From Aquisphaera insulae (GTDB taxonomy: Bacteria > Planctomycetota > Planctomycetia > Isosphaerales > Isosphaeraceae), in assembly GCF_011064615.1 (NCBI RefSeq), contig NZ_JAALJH010000062.1:1-55590 (forward strand): a stretch of DNA of 55,590 nucleotides, given 5' to 3'. A program made the position numbers and the translations under genes. The notes below the pieces were generated by a model, which saw nothing but the letters and a program-made list of their open reading frames with translations, made no database searches and was not told the origin of the DNA. Every line of letters begins with the position of its first letter. Within the stretch, counting starts at the first letter, position 1. This document shows, in pieces, positions 35,779-43,667 of the stretch.

Positions 35779-36387
35779 ATGGCCGCTTCGATGGCACAAG
35801 TACTTTTGATCCGCCCGGGCGCGACGATCTACGACGAACAGAATCGCGTCCAGGGCGTGCTGGACATCCCGTTGAGCGACGAGGGGCGGGCGAGGGTCTC
35901 TCGCCTGGCCGAGGAGCTCGCCGAGACACCCGACGCCGAGACGATCACCGCCCTTTATTGCGGTCCCGGAGAGAGCGTGCTGAAATCGGCGGAGATCATC
36001 GGCCGGGCCCTGGGGCTGCGGCCCCGGCGGATCGACGAGCTGAGGAACCTGGATCACGGCCTCTGGCAGGGCTTGCAGGTGGAGGAGATCCGGAGGCGGA
36101 ACACCAGGCTCTTCCGCCAATGGATGGAAGATCCCCGGACGATCTGCCCGCCCCAGGGGGAGACCATCGAGGACGCGCTGGACCGGGTCAAGGCCGCCTT
36201 CAAGCCGCTGATCCGGCGGCATCAGGATGGCGAGCTGATCGGCCTGGTCGTGGGCGAGCCGCTGGCCCGCCTGGTCTCCTGCTTCCTCCGGAAGACGTCC
36301 CGCTTCCAGCTCGACGAACAGCTCCCCTGCTGCGGCTGCGAGCGGATCGACGTGCCCGCCGACCTGCTGGCCAGCGGATTCTCTTGA
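35779..36387 (+). CDS. Histidine-phosphatase-fold protein lacking catalytic histidines
   Basis: A 202-residue protein of the phosphoglycerate mutase/histidine phosphatase fold. The usual RHG(x)T active-site motif reads RPGAT at residues 12-16, so the phospho-accepting His is Pro. The second catalytic His, expected in a V-x-H-G motif near residue 159, is also gone (VVGEP). The usual phosphate-pocket Arg of the SPLxRAxxTA motif is missing as well (GPGESVLKSAEI), while fold-level features such as LSDEGRARVSRLAEEL remain. It is therefore probably not a phosphatase. GGGAG lies five bases before ATG 35779. The stop is 88 bases before accD in the same orientation, so co-expression with fatty-acid synthesis is possible. 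Confidence 0.8.
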   Translation: MAASMAQVLLIRPGATIYDEQNRVQGVLDIPLSDEGRARVSRLAEELAETPDAETITALYCGPGESVLKSAEIIGRALGLRPRRIDELRNLDHGLWQGLQVEEIRRRNTRLFRQWMEDPRTICPPQGETIEDALDRVKAAFKPLIRRHQDGELIGLVVGEPLARLVSCFLRKTSRFQLDEQLPCCGCERIDVPADLLASGFS

Positions 36388-36475
36388 CATTGACAATCGC
36401 CCGCGAGAACGGGAGTTTGAGGGCTCGCACCGGGCCGGAACAGGGGCGGCCACGCCGCCGGGAGAGCAGCGAGCC

Positions 36476-37321
36476 ATGGCCAAGAAAGGCGGATCGGCGA
36501 ATGCCTGGCAGGGGCATTCGGAAACCAAGCGGGTCCCCGAGGGAGTCTGGATGCGCTGCGACGGCTGCAGCGCCACGCTCTTCCGCAAGCAGGTGGAGCA
36601 GAACGCCAAGGTCTGCCCCGAGTGCAACTTCCACTTCCCGGTGACGGCCGTCGAGCGGATCCAGCAGCTCCTGGATCCGGACACCTACGAGGAGTGGTTC
36701 GCCGACCTGCTCCCGGCCGACCCGCTGGGGTTCGACGACCGCCGCCCCTATCCGGAGCGGATCAAGGCCGAGCAGGCCCGGACCGGGCTGCGAGAGGCGG
36801 CCCTGGTGGGCCAGGGATTCATCAAGGGGATCCGGCTGATCCTCGGGATCACGGACAGCAGCTTCATCATGGGCTCGATGGGCTCGGTCGTCGGCGAGAA
36901 GCTGACCCGGGCCGTGGAAGAGGCGATGAAGCAGCGCCTCCCGCTGGTGATCGTCAGCGGCTCGGGCGGCGGGGCCCGCATGCACGAGGGGATCTTCTCG
37001 CTGATGCAGATGGCCAAGATCTCCACGGCGCTGGGACGCTTCCGGTCCTCCGGGGGGCTCTTCATCAGCGTCCTGACCAACCCGACCATGGGTGGCGTGG
37101 CCGCCAGCTTCGCCTCGCTCGGGGACATCATCCTGGCCGAGCCGAAGGCCCTGATCGGCTTCGCGGGCCCTCGGATCATCGAGCAGACCGTCCGCGTCCA
37201 GTTGCCCGAGGGCTTCCAGACCAGCGAGTTCCACCTCGAGCACGGCTTCATCGACCGGATCGTCAACCGTCACGACCTGCGGAGCATGATCGCCCAGGTC
37301 ATCAACTTCGCGGCGCCCTGA
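36476..37321 (+). CDS. accD: Acetyl-CoA carboxylase carboxyltransferase subunit beta
   Basis: A 281-residue AccD, which with AccA transfers carboxyl from biotin-BCCP to acetyl-CoA, giving malonyl-CoA for fatty-acid synthesis in the cytoplasm. The N-terminal four-cysteine zinc ribbon is C28, C31, C47 and C50. The carboxyltransferase core is recognisable from GSMGSVVGEKLTRA, SGSGGGARMHEG, LTNPTMGGVAASFA and ALIGFAGPRIIEQT. Length and start (MAKKGG) are normal. It lies downstream of the degenerate phosphatase gene. Its 3' end is part of an imperfect 20-base tandem duplication (37308-37346) shared with the end of the convergent gene. Confidence 0.97.
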   Translation: MAKKGGSANAWQGHSETKRVPEGVWMRCDGCSATLFRKQVEQNAKVCPECNFHFPVTAVERIQQLLDPDTYEEWFADLLPADPLGFDDRRPYPERIKAEQARTGLREAALVGQGFIKGIRLILGITDSSFIMGSMGSVVGEKLTRAVEEAMKQRLPLVIVSGSGGGARMHEGIFSLMQMAKISTALGRFRSSGGLFISVLTNPTMGGVAASFASLGDIILAEPKALIGFAGPRIIEQTVRVQLPEGFQTSEFHLEHGFIDRIVNRHDLRSMIAQVINFAAP

Positions 37322-37346
37322 TCATCCTCGCGGCCCCCTGATCATC
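37308..37346. repeat. Imperfect tandem duplication at the accD / PIG-L gene junction
   Basis: A 19-base segment ending CTGATCATC at 37308-37326 is repeated at 37328-37346 with one mismatch. The first copy contains the accD stop codon and the second contains the stop codon of the convergent deacetylase gene, so the two genes are only 20 bases apart. Confidence 0.7.
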
Positions 37347-38124
37347 GGCCGACGGCGCCGCCCCGGCCGTCCTGGCGGAGCAGCGTCAGGAGCCGGTTGT
37401 CCTGCGGGTAGGCATGCCCCCGGTACTGTCGGAATCCCTCGGCCCGCTCGACGCCGATCTCCGCCCCGCGATGGGCCGCCCACTTCGCCTGGCTGTCCAG
37501 GTACTCATCGATGCCGTGCTGGCGGAGCAGCCAGTTCCGCTGGCTGGCGTGGCAGGCGAGCATCTCCCGCTTGGTCGAGAAGACCCGCGAGATGTCCACG
37601 TGGAAGTCCACCGGCGCGGGGCGACCGTCGCGATCGGAGCCCTCGAGGGCATCCACGAAGTAAAGGTGCGGGATCCGCGCCAGCGGGCCGGCCGGATCCC
37701 ATTGCCGGGTCGCATAGTTCGGGCAGGGCGCGGCGAAGCAGGCGTCGCGGACCAGCAGGCTGGTCATCTCGTGATCGCAGAGATAATCCACCGGAGGGGC
37801 CGTGAGGATCACGTCGGGCCGGGCCCTCCGGATGGCCTCGGTGACCCGCCGGCGGGAGTCGTCGTCGTTAAAGATGGCCAGGTCGCGAAACTCGAGGCAG
37901 ACGTACCGGGCCCCGATCAGGGCCGCGGCCCTGGCGGCCTCGTCGCGGCGGATCGCGGCGATGGCCTCGCAGTCGTGCTCCGCGCTGCCGCAGTCGCCGG
38001 GAGTCATCGTGGCGATCGTCACCTCGCAGCCCGACTCCCGGAGCAGCGCGAGGGTCCCGGCGCACTGGAACTCGACGTCGTCGGGATGGGCATGGATGGC
38101 CAGGATTCGGATGTCATTCTGCAT
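37342..38124 (-). CDS. PIG-L/LmbE-family deacetylase
   Basis: A 260-residue zinc-dependent deacetylase of the PIG-L/LmbE family, whose members remove N-acetyl groups from GlcNAc-containing conjugates (for example in bacillithiol, mycothiol or GPI pathways). The metal motif AHPDD is at residues 12-16, with further ligands likely in CDHEMTS. Further family features are RRDEA followed by AALIGA, and RPDVILTAPP. No signal peptide is seen, so it is cytoplasmic. It converges on accD and diverges from lexA. Substrate cannot be inferred; no thiol-biosynthesis partner genes are next to it. Confidence 0.87.
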   Translation of the reverse strand: MQNDIRILAIHAHPDDVEFQCAGTLALLRESGCEVTIATMTPGDCGSAEHDCEAIAAIRRDEAARAAALIGARYVCLEFRDLAIFNDDDSRRRVTEAIRRARPDVILTAPPVDYLCDHEMTSLLVRDACFAAPCPNYATRQWDPAGPLARIPHLYFVDALEGSDRDGRPAPVDFHVDISRVFSTKREMLACHASQRNWLLRQHGIDEYLDSQAKWAAHRGAEIGVERAEGFRQYRGHAYPQDNRLLTLLRQDGRGGAVGR

Positions 38125-38346
38125 GGGAGATCCTCGAACGGGTGGCGATTCCGGCGGGCCGGGAACTCGCCCAGGTTAAAGGCCCTCGCGGCCCCCGCTC
38201 AACCCCCATCCCACCGTCAGATGCCGTAAAGTCGTTCCCCACTGATGGAAAAAATCGACCAACCGGAAAAATGTTCTCGCGTGCGCTAGACGACCTGTGT
38301 ACATTAGCCACCAAAGGGCCACGTAGTGTTCGTCCGTGTCCCGCAG

Positions 38347-38376
38347 TTCGCATGCAGGGGCACATGCGAATAGAAT
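38347..38376 (+). promoter_or_regulatory. Predicted lexA promoter with overlapping operator-like inverted repeat
   Basis: A -35-like TTCGCA (38347-38352), an 18-base spacer and TAGAAT (38371-38376) lie 35 bases before the lexA start. A perfect inverted repeat, TTCGCATG (38347-38354) and CATGCGAA (38363-38370) with an 8-base centre, covers the whole -35-to-spacer region. LexA proteins usually repress their own gene by binding a dyad at the promoter, so this repeat is the best candidate operator. It does not match the E. coli or Bacillus consensus. Confidence 0.6.
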
Positions 38377-38411
38377 GACATGACATATTGATTTGATTGA
38401 GGAGACCTCGA

Positions 38412-39020
38412 ATGGCCAACCTGGAAGTCTTGACGCCGAAGCAGCGCGAGATTTACGGCTTCATCCGCAGCAAGATCCAGGGCCGGGGCTACGGCCCGAC
38501 GGTCCGCGAGATCGGCGTGCATTTCCAGATCAAGAGCCCCAACGGGGTGATGTGCCACCTCAAGGCGTTGCAGAAGAAGGGGCTGATCCACCGCGAGCCG
38601 AACATGTCGCGGGCGATCCAGCTCCTGGAAGATCCGCCCACCGCGGCCGGTCATGCCGGGGTGAAGCTGGTGGGGCGGATCGCGGCCGGGCAGCCGATCG
38701 AGGCGATCGAGCAGCAGGACGAGCTGACGTTCTCCGAGTGGACCGACGCCACCGATCGGTTCGCGCTCCAGGTCTCCGGCGACTCGATGATCGAGGAGCA
38801 CATCGCCGACGGCGATTTCGTGATCATCAAGAAACAGGAGCAGGCGCGGGACGGCCAGATCGTGGCGGTCCGGGACGACGAGGGGGAGGCCACGCTCAAG
38901 AAGCTCTTCCGCGACAAGAACCGCTTCCGGCTCGAGCCGGCGAACCGCACGATGAAGCCGATCTTCCGGGATCACGTGAACATCCTCGGCGTGCTCGTCG
39001 GGGTGGTCCGCAAGTACTGA
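38412..39020 (+). CDS. lexA: LexA repressor
   Basis: A 202-residue SOS repressor and self-cleaving protease. The winged-helix DNA-binding domain occupies about residues 1-70 (LTPKQREIYGFI, then HLKALQKKGLI). The cleavage site is A92-G93, and the catalytic pair is S125 (SGDSM) and K163 (TLKK). Under RecA filament stimulation it would cut itself and release SOS genes. ATG 38412 follows GAGGAGA; an in-frame TTG at 38397 lies inside that ribosome binding site and is not used. It is preceded by a promoter with an operator-like dyad and followed by rnhA in the same direction. Confidence 0.97.
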   Translation: MANLEVLTPKQREIYGFIRSKIQGRGYGPTVREIGVHFQIKSPNGVMCHLKALQKKGLIHREPNMSRAIQLLEDPPTAAGHAGVKLVGRIAAGQPIEAIEQQDELTFSEWTDATDRFALQVSGDSMIEEHIADGDFVIIKKQEQARDGQIVAVRDDEGEATLKKLFRDKNRFRLEPANRTMKPIFRDHVNILGVLVGVVRKY

Positions 39021-39075
39021 GGATCGCTTGACGGGCCGCCCCCACGGGCCCATCATGGACGCCCGAACTCCAACC

Positions 39076-39103
39076 GCGACCGCCGAGGGATCTCGGCGGT
39101 CGC
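39076..39103 (+). other. Perfect 12-base-pair hairpin between lexA and rnhA
   Basis: Arms at 39076-39087 and 39092-39103 are perfectly complementary with a GGAT loop, followed by CGCCTTTC. It could attenuate or end lexA transcripts, or protect the 3' end of the lexA message. Its presence argues that the open frame before ATG 39151 is non-coding. Confidence 0.6.
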
Positions 39104-39150
39104 CGCCTTTCAGGAGGGGCGTCACGATCGTCGCCCGCAATGGACACGTC

Positions 39151-39636
39151 ATGGAAGCGGACCCTTCGGCCCCGGCCGACCTCGTCAGGCTGTTCACCGA
39201 CGGCGCATGCAGCGGCAACCCCGGCCCCGGCGGCTGGGCGTACATCCTCCAGCATCCGGCGACGGGCAAGGAGCAGAACGACTCCGGCGCGGAATGGGAC
39301 ACCACCAACAACAGGATGGAGCTCACCGGCCCCATCGAGGGCCTGGCGTCGCTGAAGCGCCGGTGCCGCGTCGAGCTCGTCACCGACAGCCAGTATGTCG
39401 CCAAGGGGATCACGGAGTGGATGGCGAACTGGAAGCGTCAGGGTTGGAAGCGGAAGGAGAAGGGCCAGCTCAAGCCCGTCATGAACTCCGACCTCTGGAT
39501 GCGGCTCGATGAGCTCCTCGCCTCGCACGAGGTGAAGGTCACCCATGTCCTGGGCCATCGCGGCCATCCCGAGAACGAGGCGTGCGACCGCATGGCCGTG
39601 GAGGCGTACAAGGAGCTGAAGCGGAACGGGCGTTAG
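39151..39636 (+). CDS. rnhA: Ribonuclease HI
   Basis: A 161-residue RNase HI, which cuts RNA in RNA-DNA hybrids. The active-site residues line up as D17 (FTDGAC), E57 (NRMEL), D79 (VTDSQY), H139 and D146, and the core motifs SGNPGPGGWAYIL and TNNRMELTGPIEGL are intact. Length is normal when the ATG at 39151 is used; the frame is open back to 39028, but that part contains the 12-base-pair hairpin and no conserved sequence. A strong AGGAGG at 39112-39117 is not well spaced for any normal start codon in this frame, so the exact start is not certain. Confidence 0.9.
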   Translation: MEADPSAPADLVRLFTDGACSGNPGPGGWAYILQHPATGKEQNDSGAEWDTTNNRMELTGPIEGLASLKRRCRVELVTDSQYVAKGITEWMANWKRQGWKRKEKGQLKPVMNSDLWMRLDELLASHEVKVTHVLGHRGHPENEACDRMAVEAYKELKRNGR

Positions 39637-39731
39637 AGGCGGATCGCGCCGGCCGCGGCAGGGCCGGCCGTCGTACCGTACCGCACCGCGCCGGCTCCCG
39701 CGGGATGCATGGAATGCACCCATAATGGGAC

Positions 39732-41270
39732 CTAAATGGCTCGTCCGATCGCCTCGCGGGCGCGGGTCATGAGCGGGCTATCGCCGGCCGACGGGCCGGG
39801 GATCTGGTAGAGCGCCGCGGCGGCGAGCGGGGCACGCCACCGCGGGTCCGTGGCGGCGAGGCATTCCTCCCAGATCGCGGCGCCGAACTTGTAATCGTGG
39901 CTGTCGGTGGCCCGGTGGAGGATCACCTTCCGGACGGCGGCGAAGAGTCGCATCGAGGAGCCGCCGCGGGAGAGGAAGTCGATCATCTTCGTCACGGCCT
40001 GATCGCGATGGCCGTCGAGCGAGGCGAGGATCGCGCCGATCGCCTCCTCGGACTTCGCCCGGTCGGTGGTCTCCGGGCCGACCGGGGGCTTCTCCGCGGA
40101 GGCCAGGCCGTCGATCTCCACACGGCCGGCGGCCCTCGAGCGGTCCCGATAGAGGGGTTGCCAGCCGATCGCCTGCAGGAGGGCCAGCTTCCGCGTCGTG
40201 TCGTCGCCGCTGGACTCGTGGATGTAGTGCAGCGCGTTGGTCGCGGTGGTGGCGTGGAGGCTGATGATGCCGGGGTTGCGCATCATCAGCTCGCCCGCGG
40301 AGAGGGCCGCCGCGTCCAGGATGGCACCCGGAGAGATCCCCTCGTTGAGGAGCTTCGCGGCCTCGGCCACGGCGGCCTCCGGGGTGGCCTCGCGGAGGGC
40401 CCGCAGGAGCGAACGGGTCGCGCCCGGGTCGGCCCGACCGACCTGCCAGTCGCGGCGGATCTTGGCGGCCTGCTCGAGGCTGGTTTCATACGGGCCGATC
40501 GGTGCGGGCTTGTCCCCCTGGAGGTCGAGCATGCCGTAGGTGAGCGACCGGAGGACGGGCTCGGCGTGCTCCCAGCCGATCGCCTGGAGGGTCCGCCAGC
40601 TCTGGGCCGCGAAGATCGCCTTGTGGCCGATATTCCGCTGGTCGCGGACGGCCATCCGCCAGACCGGCTCCATGGTCTCGGCCGAACCGGCGGACCGGCA
40701 GAGGCCGGCGATGGCCGCGTCGGCCGCCTCCGCATCCCAGGTCTCCATCGCGTGGAGGTATTCCAGCCTTGCCAGGTGGGGGGGCGGGATCCGCGAATCG
40801 TCGACCGGGCCGAGCGACCAGTCCCCTTCCTTCACGTCGGCGGCCTGCGACGCCTTGAAGTTGTCGAGCGCCCAGAACATCGGCAGCAGGCGATCGGCCA
40901 GGGGAGACGTCTGCGCCAGCAGATGGGCGGAGTTGATCACCATGACCGCGTGGAACTTGAAGCCGACGGGGCGCGGCTTGATGTTGCGGATGCCGGCGAG
41001 GAAGAGCGCCGCGAGCAGCGGCCGGTAGCCGAGCCCCGCCTTCAGTTCCTCGGCCGCGCGGTCGAAGATCCGGTCGCGAGGGGTCTCCTCGATCCATCGG
41101 ACGACCGGCTCGATCTCCGGACGGAACCGGACGATCTCCGGATCCACCCTCGCCTCGGCGGCCGTCGCGGGCGTGATCGCGCGGAGGGCCTCCACCGGGC
41201 CGAGTCCCGCGCCGAGGCCGAAGGCCGAGGCGGCCTGGAGAAAGTCCCGCCGCGGGAGCTTGTCGCTCAT
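39732..41270 (-). CDS. Tat-exported helical protein, unknown function
   Basis: A 512-residue protein with a twin-arginine signal (LPRRDFLQAASAFGLGAGLG), which usually marks folded, cofactor-containing exported proteins. The rest is predicted mostly helical and rich in conserved-looking His and Trp: FKFHAVMVINSAHLL, ARLEYLHAMETWD, NIGHKAIFAAQSW, SLHATTATNALHYIHES. This spacing of His in helices suggests a metal or haem site, and is faintly reminiscent of questin-oxidase-like proteins, but I cannot assign a family. AAGGGA precedes ATG 41270; the upstream frame to 41321 is not used. A TAGAAT hexamer lies 70 bases before the start in the right orientation. Confidence 0.75.
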   Translation of the reverse strand: MSDKLPRRDFLQAASAFGLGAGLGPVEALRAITPATAAEARVDPEIVRFRPEIEPVVRWIEETPRDRIFDRAAEELKAGLGYRPLLAALFLAGIRNIKPRPVGFKFHAVMVINSAHLLAQTSPLADRLLPMFWALDNFKASQAADVKEGDWSLGPVDDSRIPPPHLARLEYLHAMETWDAEAADAAIAGLCRSAGSAETMEPVWRMAVRDQRNIGHKAIFAAQSWRTLQAIGWEHAEPVLRSLTYGMLDLQGDKPAPIGPYETSLEQAAKIRRDWQVGRADPGATRSLLRALREATPEAAVAEAAKLLNEGISPGAILDAAALSAGELMMRNPGIISLHATTATNALHYIHESSGDDTTRKLALLQAIGWQPLYRDRSRAAGRVEIDGLASAEKPPVGPETTDRAKSEEAIGAILASLDGHRDQAVTKMIDFLSRGGSSMRLFAAVRKVILHRATDSHDYKFGAAIWEECLAATDPRWRAPLAAAALYQIPGPSAGDSPLMTRAREAIGRAI

Positions 41271-41416
41271 GATGGTATCCCTTCGCGATGGGGGAGAGGT
41301 TGCGCGGGGAATGCGGTCCATCGGGATCGAATGGCGCTCATTCTACGCAGGTCGGGCGATCCCGGGATACCCCCGCTCCGGGACCGGCCCCGACGGATCT
41401 CGCCGGGCGGCCCGGC

Positions 41417-42478
41417 CTATCGGGCGGGCGCCGGGGCGGCCAGGTATCGCGGCAGGATCTCCGCAAGGCGATCGTGCGCGTCGAGCTCGGCGATCTTACC
41501 GGCCCTGTCGATCACGACCAGCGCCGGGATGGCGGTGACGCCCAGCCGTTCGACGAGCGGAGATTCCCAGGCCTTGCCGTCGTGGTACTGGGGCCACGGG
41601 AGGCCATTCTTCGCCACGAACGCGGCCATCTTCTCGCGGCCCTCGTCCCCCTCGTCCAGGTTCACGGCCAGGACCGAGAGGCCCTTGTCCTTGTACCGGT
41701 CGTTCAGCTCCTTGAGGGCGGGCATGCTGGCCACGCAGGGGCCGCACCAGGTGGCCCAGAAGTCGATCACGACGACCTGCCCCTTCAGGCCCCTGAGCGA
41801 GACGGGCTGCTTGCTCACGGCGTCCACGAACTCGAGATCGAGCGGCTTGCCGACGAGGTCGAGCGCGGCAAGCGCCCTGGCGGCGGACTTCGCGAGCGGC
41901 GAGTCGGGGAACTCCGCGGCAAGCCTCAGGAGGAGCGACTTCTTCAGCTCTTGATCCTTGACGGACATCGCGAAGCCGTTGAGCAGATTGGCGCCCATCG
42001 GGTCCTTCGGGTAATCCGCCAGGAAACGATCCACCTCCGGGAGCGCGGCGCGGGGATCGTCGGGGTGGGAGACCACGGTCGCGATGGCCTTCATCTGGCG
42101 GGCGGTCTTGCGTTGTCCCGGGTCCTTGAAGTGGGCCAGGGCCTGGTCGACCTCGGCGATGGTCGCCCCGGCCGTGGCCGGAGCCATCATCGTCTCGATC
42201 CAGCGCCCGATGAGCATGGCGGGGACTCGCGGGTGATCGGGATCGGCCCGGAAGAGCTCGAGGGCGAGCTCTCCCTTGCGGCGGGACGCCCGGACGGCCT
42301 CCTCGCGGTACACCTTGATGGCGTCCTTGTCCCCGCCCCTGGAGCGATCCAGGGTCGGGGCGAGGACGGCGTCGAAATCGGCGAGGATCTGGGCGGGCGA
42401 CCGGGCCGGCCCGTCGGCGAGGGCGGCCGCGGTCAGGCAGTGGCAGAGGACGACGGTCCGGACGAGCGGGAGGTTCAT
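41417..42478 (-). CDS. TlpA-like thioredoxin-fold exported protein
   Basis: A 353-residue protein with an N-terminal signal peptide (MNLPLVRTVVLCHCLTAAALA), a helical region of about 180 residues of tetratricopeptide-like character, and a C-terminal thioredoxin domain of the TlpA/ResA type. The redox motif is WCGPC at residues 244-248, and the cis-Pro is in VTAIPALVVID. It should act on thiols in the periplasm or cell envelope, as a disulfide reductase. It follows a DUF1559 gene with a 39-base gap on the same strand and may be co-transcribed with it and the small lipoprotein upstream. Confidence 0.88.
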   Translation of the reverse strand: MNLPLVRTVVLCHCLTAAALADGPARSPAQILADFDAVLAPTLDRSRGGDKDAIKVYREEAVRASRRKGELALELFRADPDHPRVPAMLIGRWIETMMAPATAGATIAEVDQALAHFKDPGQRKTARQMKAIATVVSHPDDPRAALPEVDRFLADYPKDPMGANLLNGFAMSVKDQELKKSLLLRLAAEFPDSPLAKSAARALAALDLVGKPLDLEFVDAVSKQPVSLRGLKGQVVVIDFWATWCGPCVASMPALKELNDRYKDKGLSVLAVNLDEGDEGREKMAAFVAKNGLPWPQYHDGKAWESPLVERLGVTAIPALVVIDRAGKIAELDAHDRLAEILPRYLAAPAPAR

Positions 42479-42517
42479 GTCGGGCGGGCTCCGGTGGGGA
42501 TGGCCAGGCGTGGCGGC

Positions 42518-43570
42518 TCAATACTGGTCGGCGCTGATGACCTCGCCGCCGTTGCGCGTCGAGAGTTTCTGCCAGACGCCCATGTAGGCGCCGTTCTGGA
42601 GCGTGAACCCGTAGTCGCCGGGGCCGACGTTCGAGTACATCTCCGCGTTCGCGCCGATGGGCAGCCCGTTGGAGACGGGCGTGGCGATCTGCCAGGAGTC
42701 GACCGTGTCCTTGATGAAGCGGACCGAGCCGTCCGCGAACGAGACGTTCACGCCCCCCGGGTGGAAGCTCATCGGGTTGCAGATGACCCAGTAGCTGGGC
42801 AGGCCCTTGTACTTCTTCCAGCTATTGGGCGGGAACCTGGCTTCGAAGACGCCGACGCTGGGGTCGCCGTCGTTCCAGTTGTGGTAATAGTCGGCGGACT
42901 TGGGATTGATGAAGCCGTGGCCGTTCTCGGAGAAGGCCATGGTGTTGCTGGTGCCGTCGGTGATCGAGGCGATCTTCACCGGCCCCTGGTCGACGATGAC
43001 CCCCTTCTGGTACTGCGTGAGCGAGGGATCGGCGCCGAGCGTGGGGATGACCTGGAAGCCGTTGGCGTTCCACGGGCCGCCGCAGCCGGAGTAGTAGGTG
43101 CGGGCCTGAAGGATGGAGACCCCGGAGAAGCCGTAGATCGCGGCATCAACATTCGAGGGGGTACCGGCCGTGGGGTCGCTCGGGCAGAGGAGCATGGTGA
43201 GGCTCACCGAGGCCAGCGTGCTGTTGCACGGGGCGGCGTAGCTCCAGTTGAAATTTGCGGAGTTGTAGACGGCGCCCTGCTCGATGAATGGCGCCATGCG
43301 GACGAACTCCGAGAAGCCGAACTGCGAATTGCCCTGCTGGGTGTAGATATTGGCCGGGGGGTATGACCCGTTGGACGACTCGTAATTCGCCGCGGCCAGC
43401 CCGAGCTGCTTGAGGTTGTTGGTGCACTGCATCCGCCGGGCGGCCTCGCGGGCGGACTGGACCGCCGGCAGCAGCAGCGAGATGAGGACGGCGATGATGG
43501 CGATGACCACCAGCAACTCGATCAGGGTGAAGCCGCGACGACGCGGCTCCGGGGTCGGACGACGCAACAT
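42518..43570 (-). CDS. DUF1559 domain prepilin-type protein
   Basis: A 350-residue DUF1559 protein with class III prepilin signal RRRGFTLIELLVVIAIIAVLISLLLPAVQSAREAARRMQCTNNLKQLGLA, here quoted only as landmarks: RGFTLIELL, SAREAARRMQC and NNLKQ are the family start. The C-terminal signature is SFHPGGVNVSFADGSVRFI. Family proteins are made in large numbers in planctomycetes and their role is unknown. It lies 97 bases downstream of a small lipoprotein gene, a pairing often seen in planctomycetes. Cysteines in the body (CPSDP and SGCGG) may form a disulfide, which would fit the thioredoxin-like gene next to it. Confidence 0.92.
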   Translation of the reverse strand: MLRRPTPEPRRRGFTLIELLVVIAIIAVLISLLLPAVQSAREAARRMQCTNNLKQLGLAAANYESSNGSYPPANIYTQQGNSQFGFSEFVRMAPFIEQGAVYNSANFNWSYAAPCNSTLASVSLTMLLCPSDPTAGTPSNVDAAIYGFSGVSILQARTYYSGCGGPWNANGFQVIPTLGADPSLTQYQKGVIVDQGPVKIASITDGTSNTMAFSENGHGFINPKSADYYHNWNDGDPSVGVFEARFPPNSWKKYKGLPSYWVICNPMSFHPGGVNVSFADGSVRFIKDTVDSWQIATPVSNGLPIGANAEMYSNVGPGDYGFTLQNGAYMGVWQKLSTRNGGEVISADQY

Positions 43571-43667
43571 GAGAAGGGCTCCATGCGAACGGGGACGGGG
43601 TGATGGGAAGCGCGGGCGCCCCGGAGAGAGAGGGCGCCGCAGGAGTTCCGTGGGGAGGATCGAGGCG

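Noticed and set aside
33753..36644. A 963-residue open frame on the plus strand
   Set aside because: It is antisense to the DUF885 gene and then runs in the wrong frame through the phosphatase-like and accD genes.
38297..38306. TGTGTACA-type palindrome upstream of lexA as an operator
   Set aside because: It is short and lies about 50 bases upstream of the -35 element; the 24-base dyad at 38347-38370 is longer and placed on the promoter.
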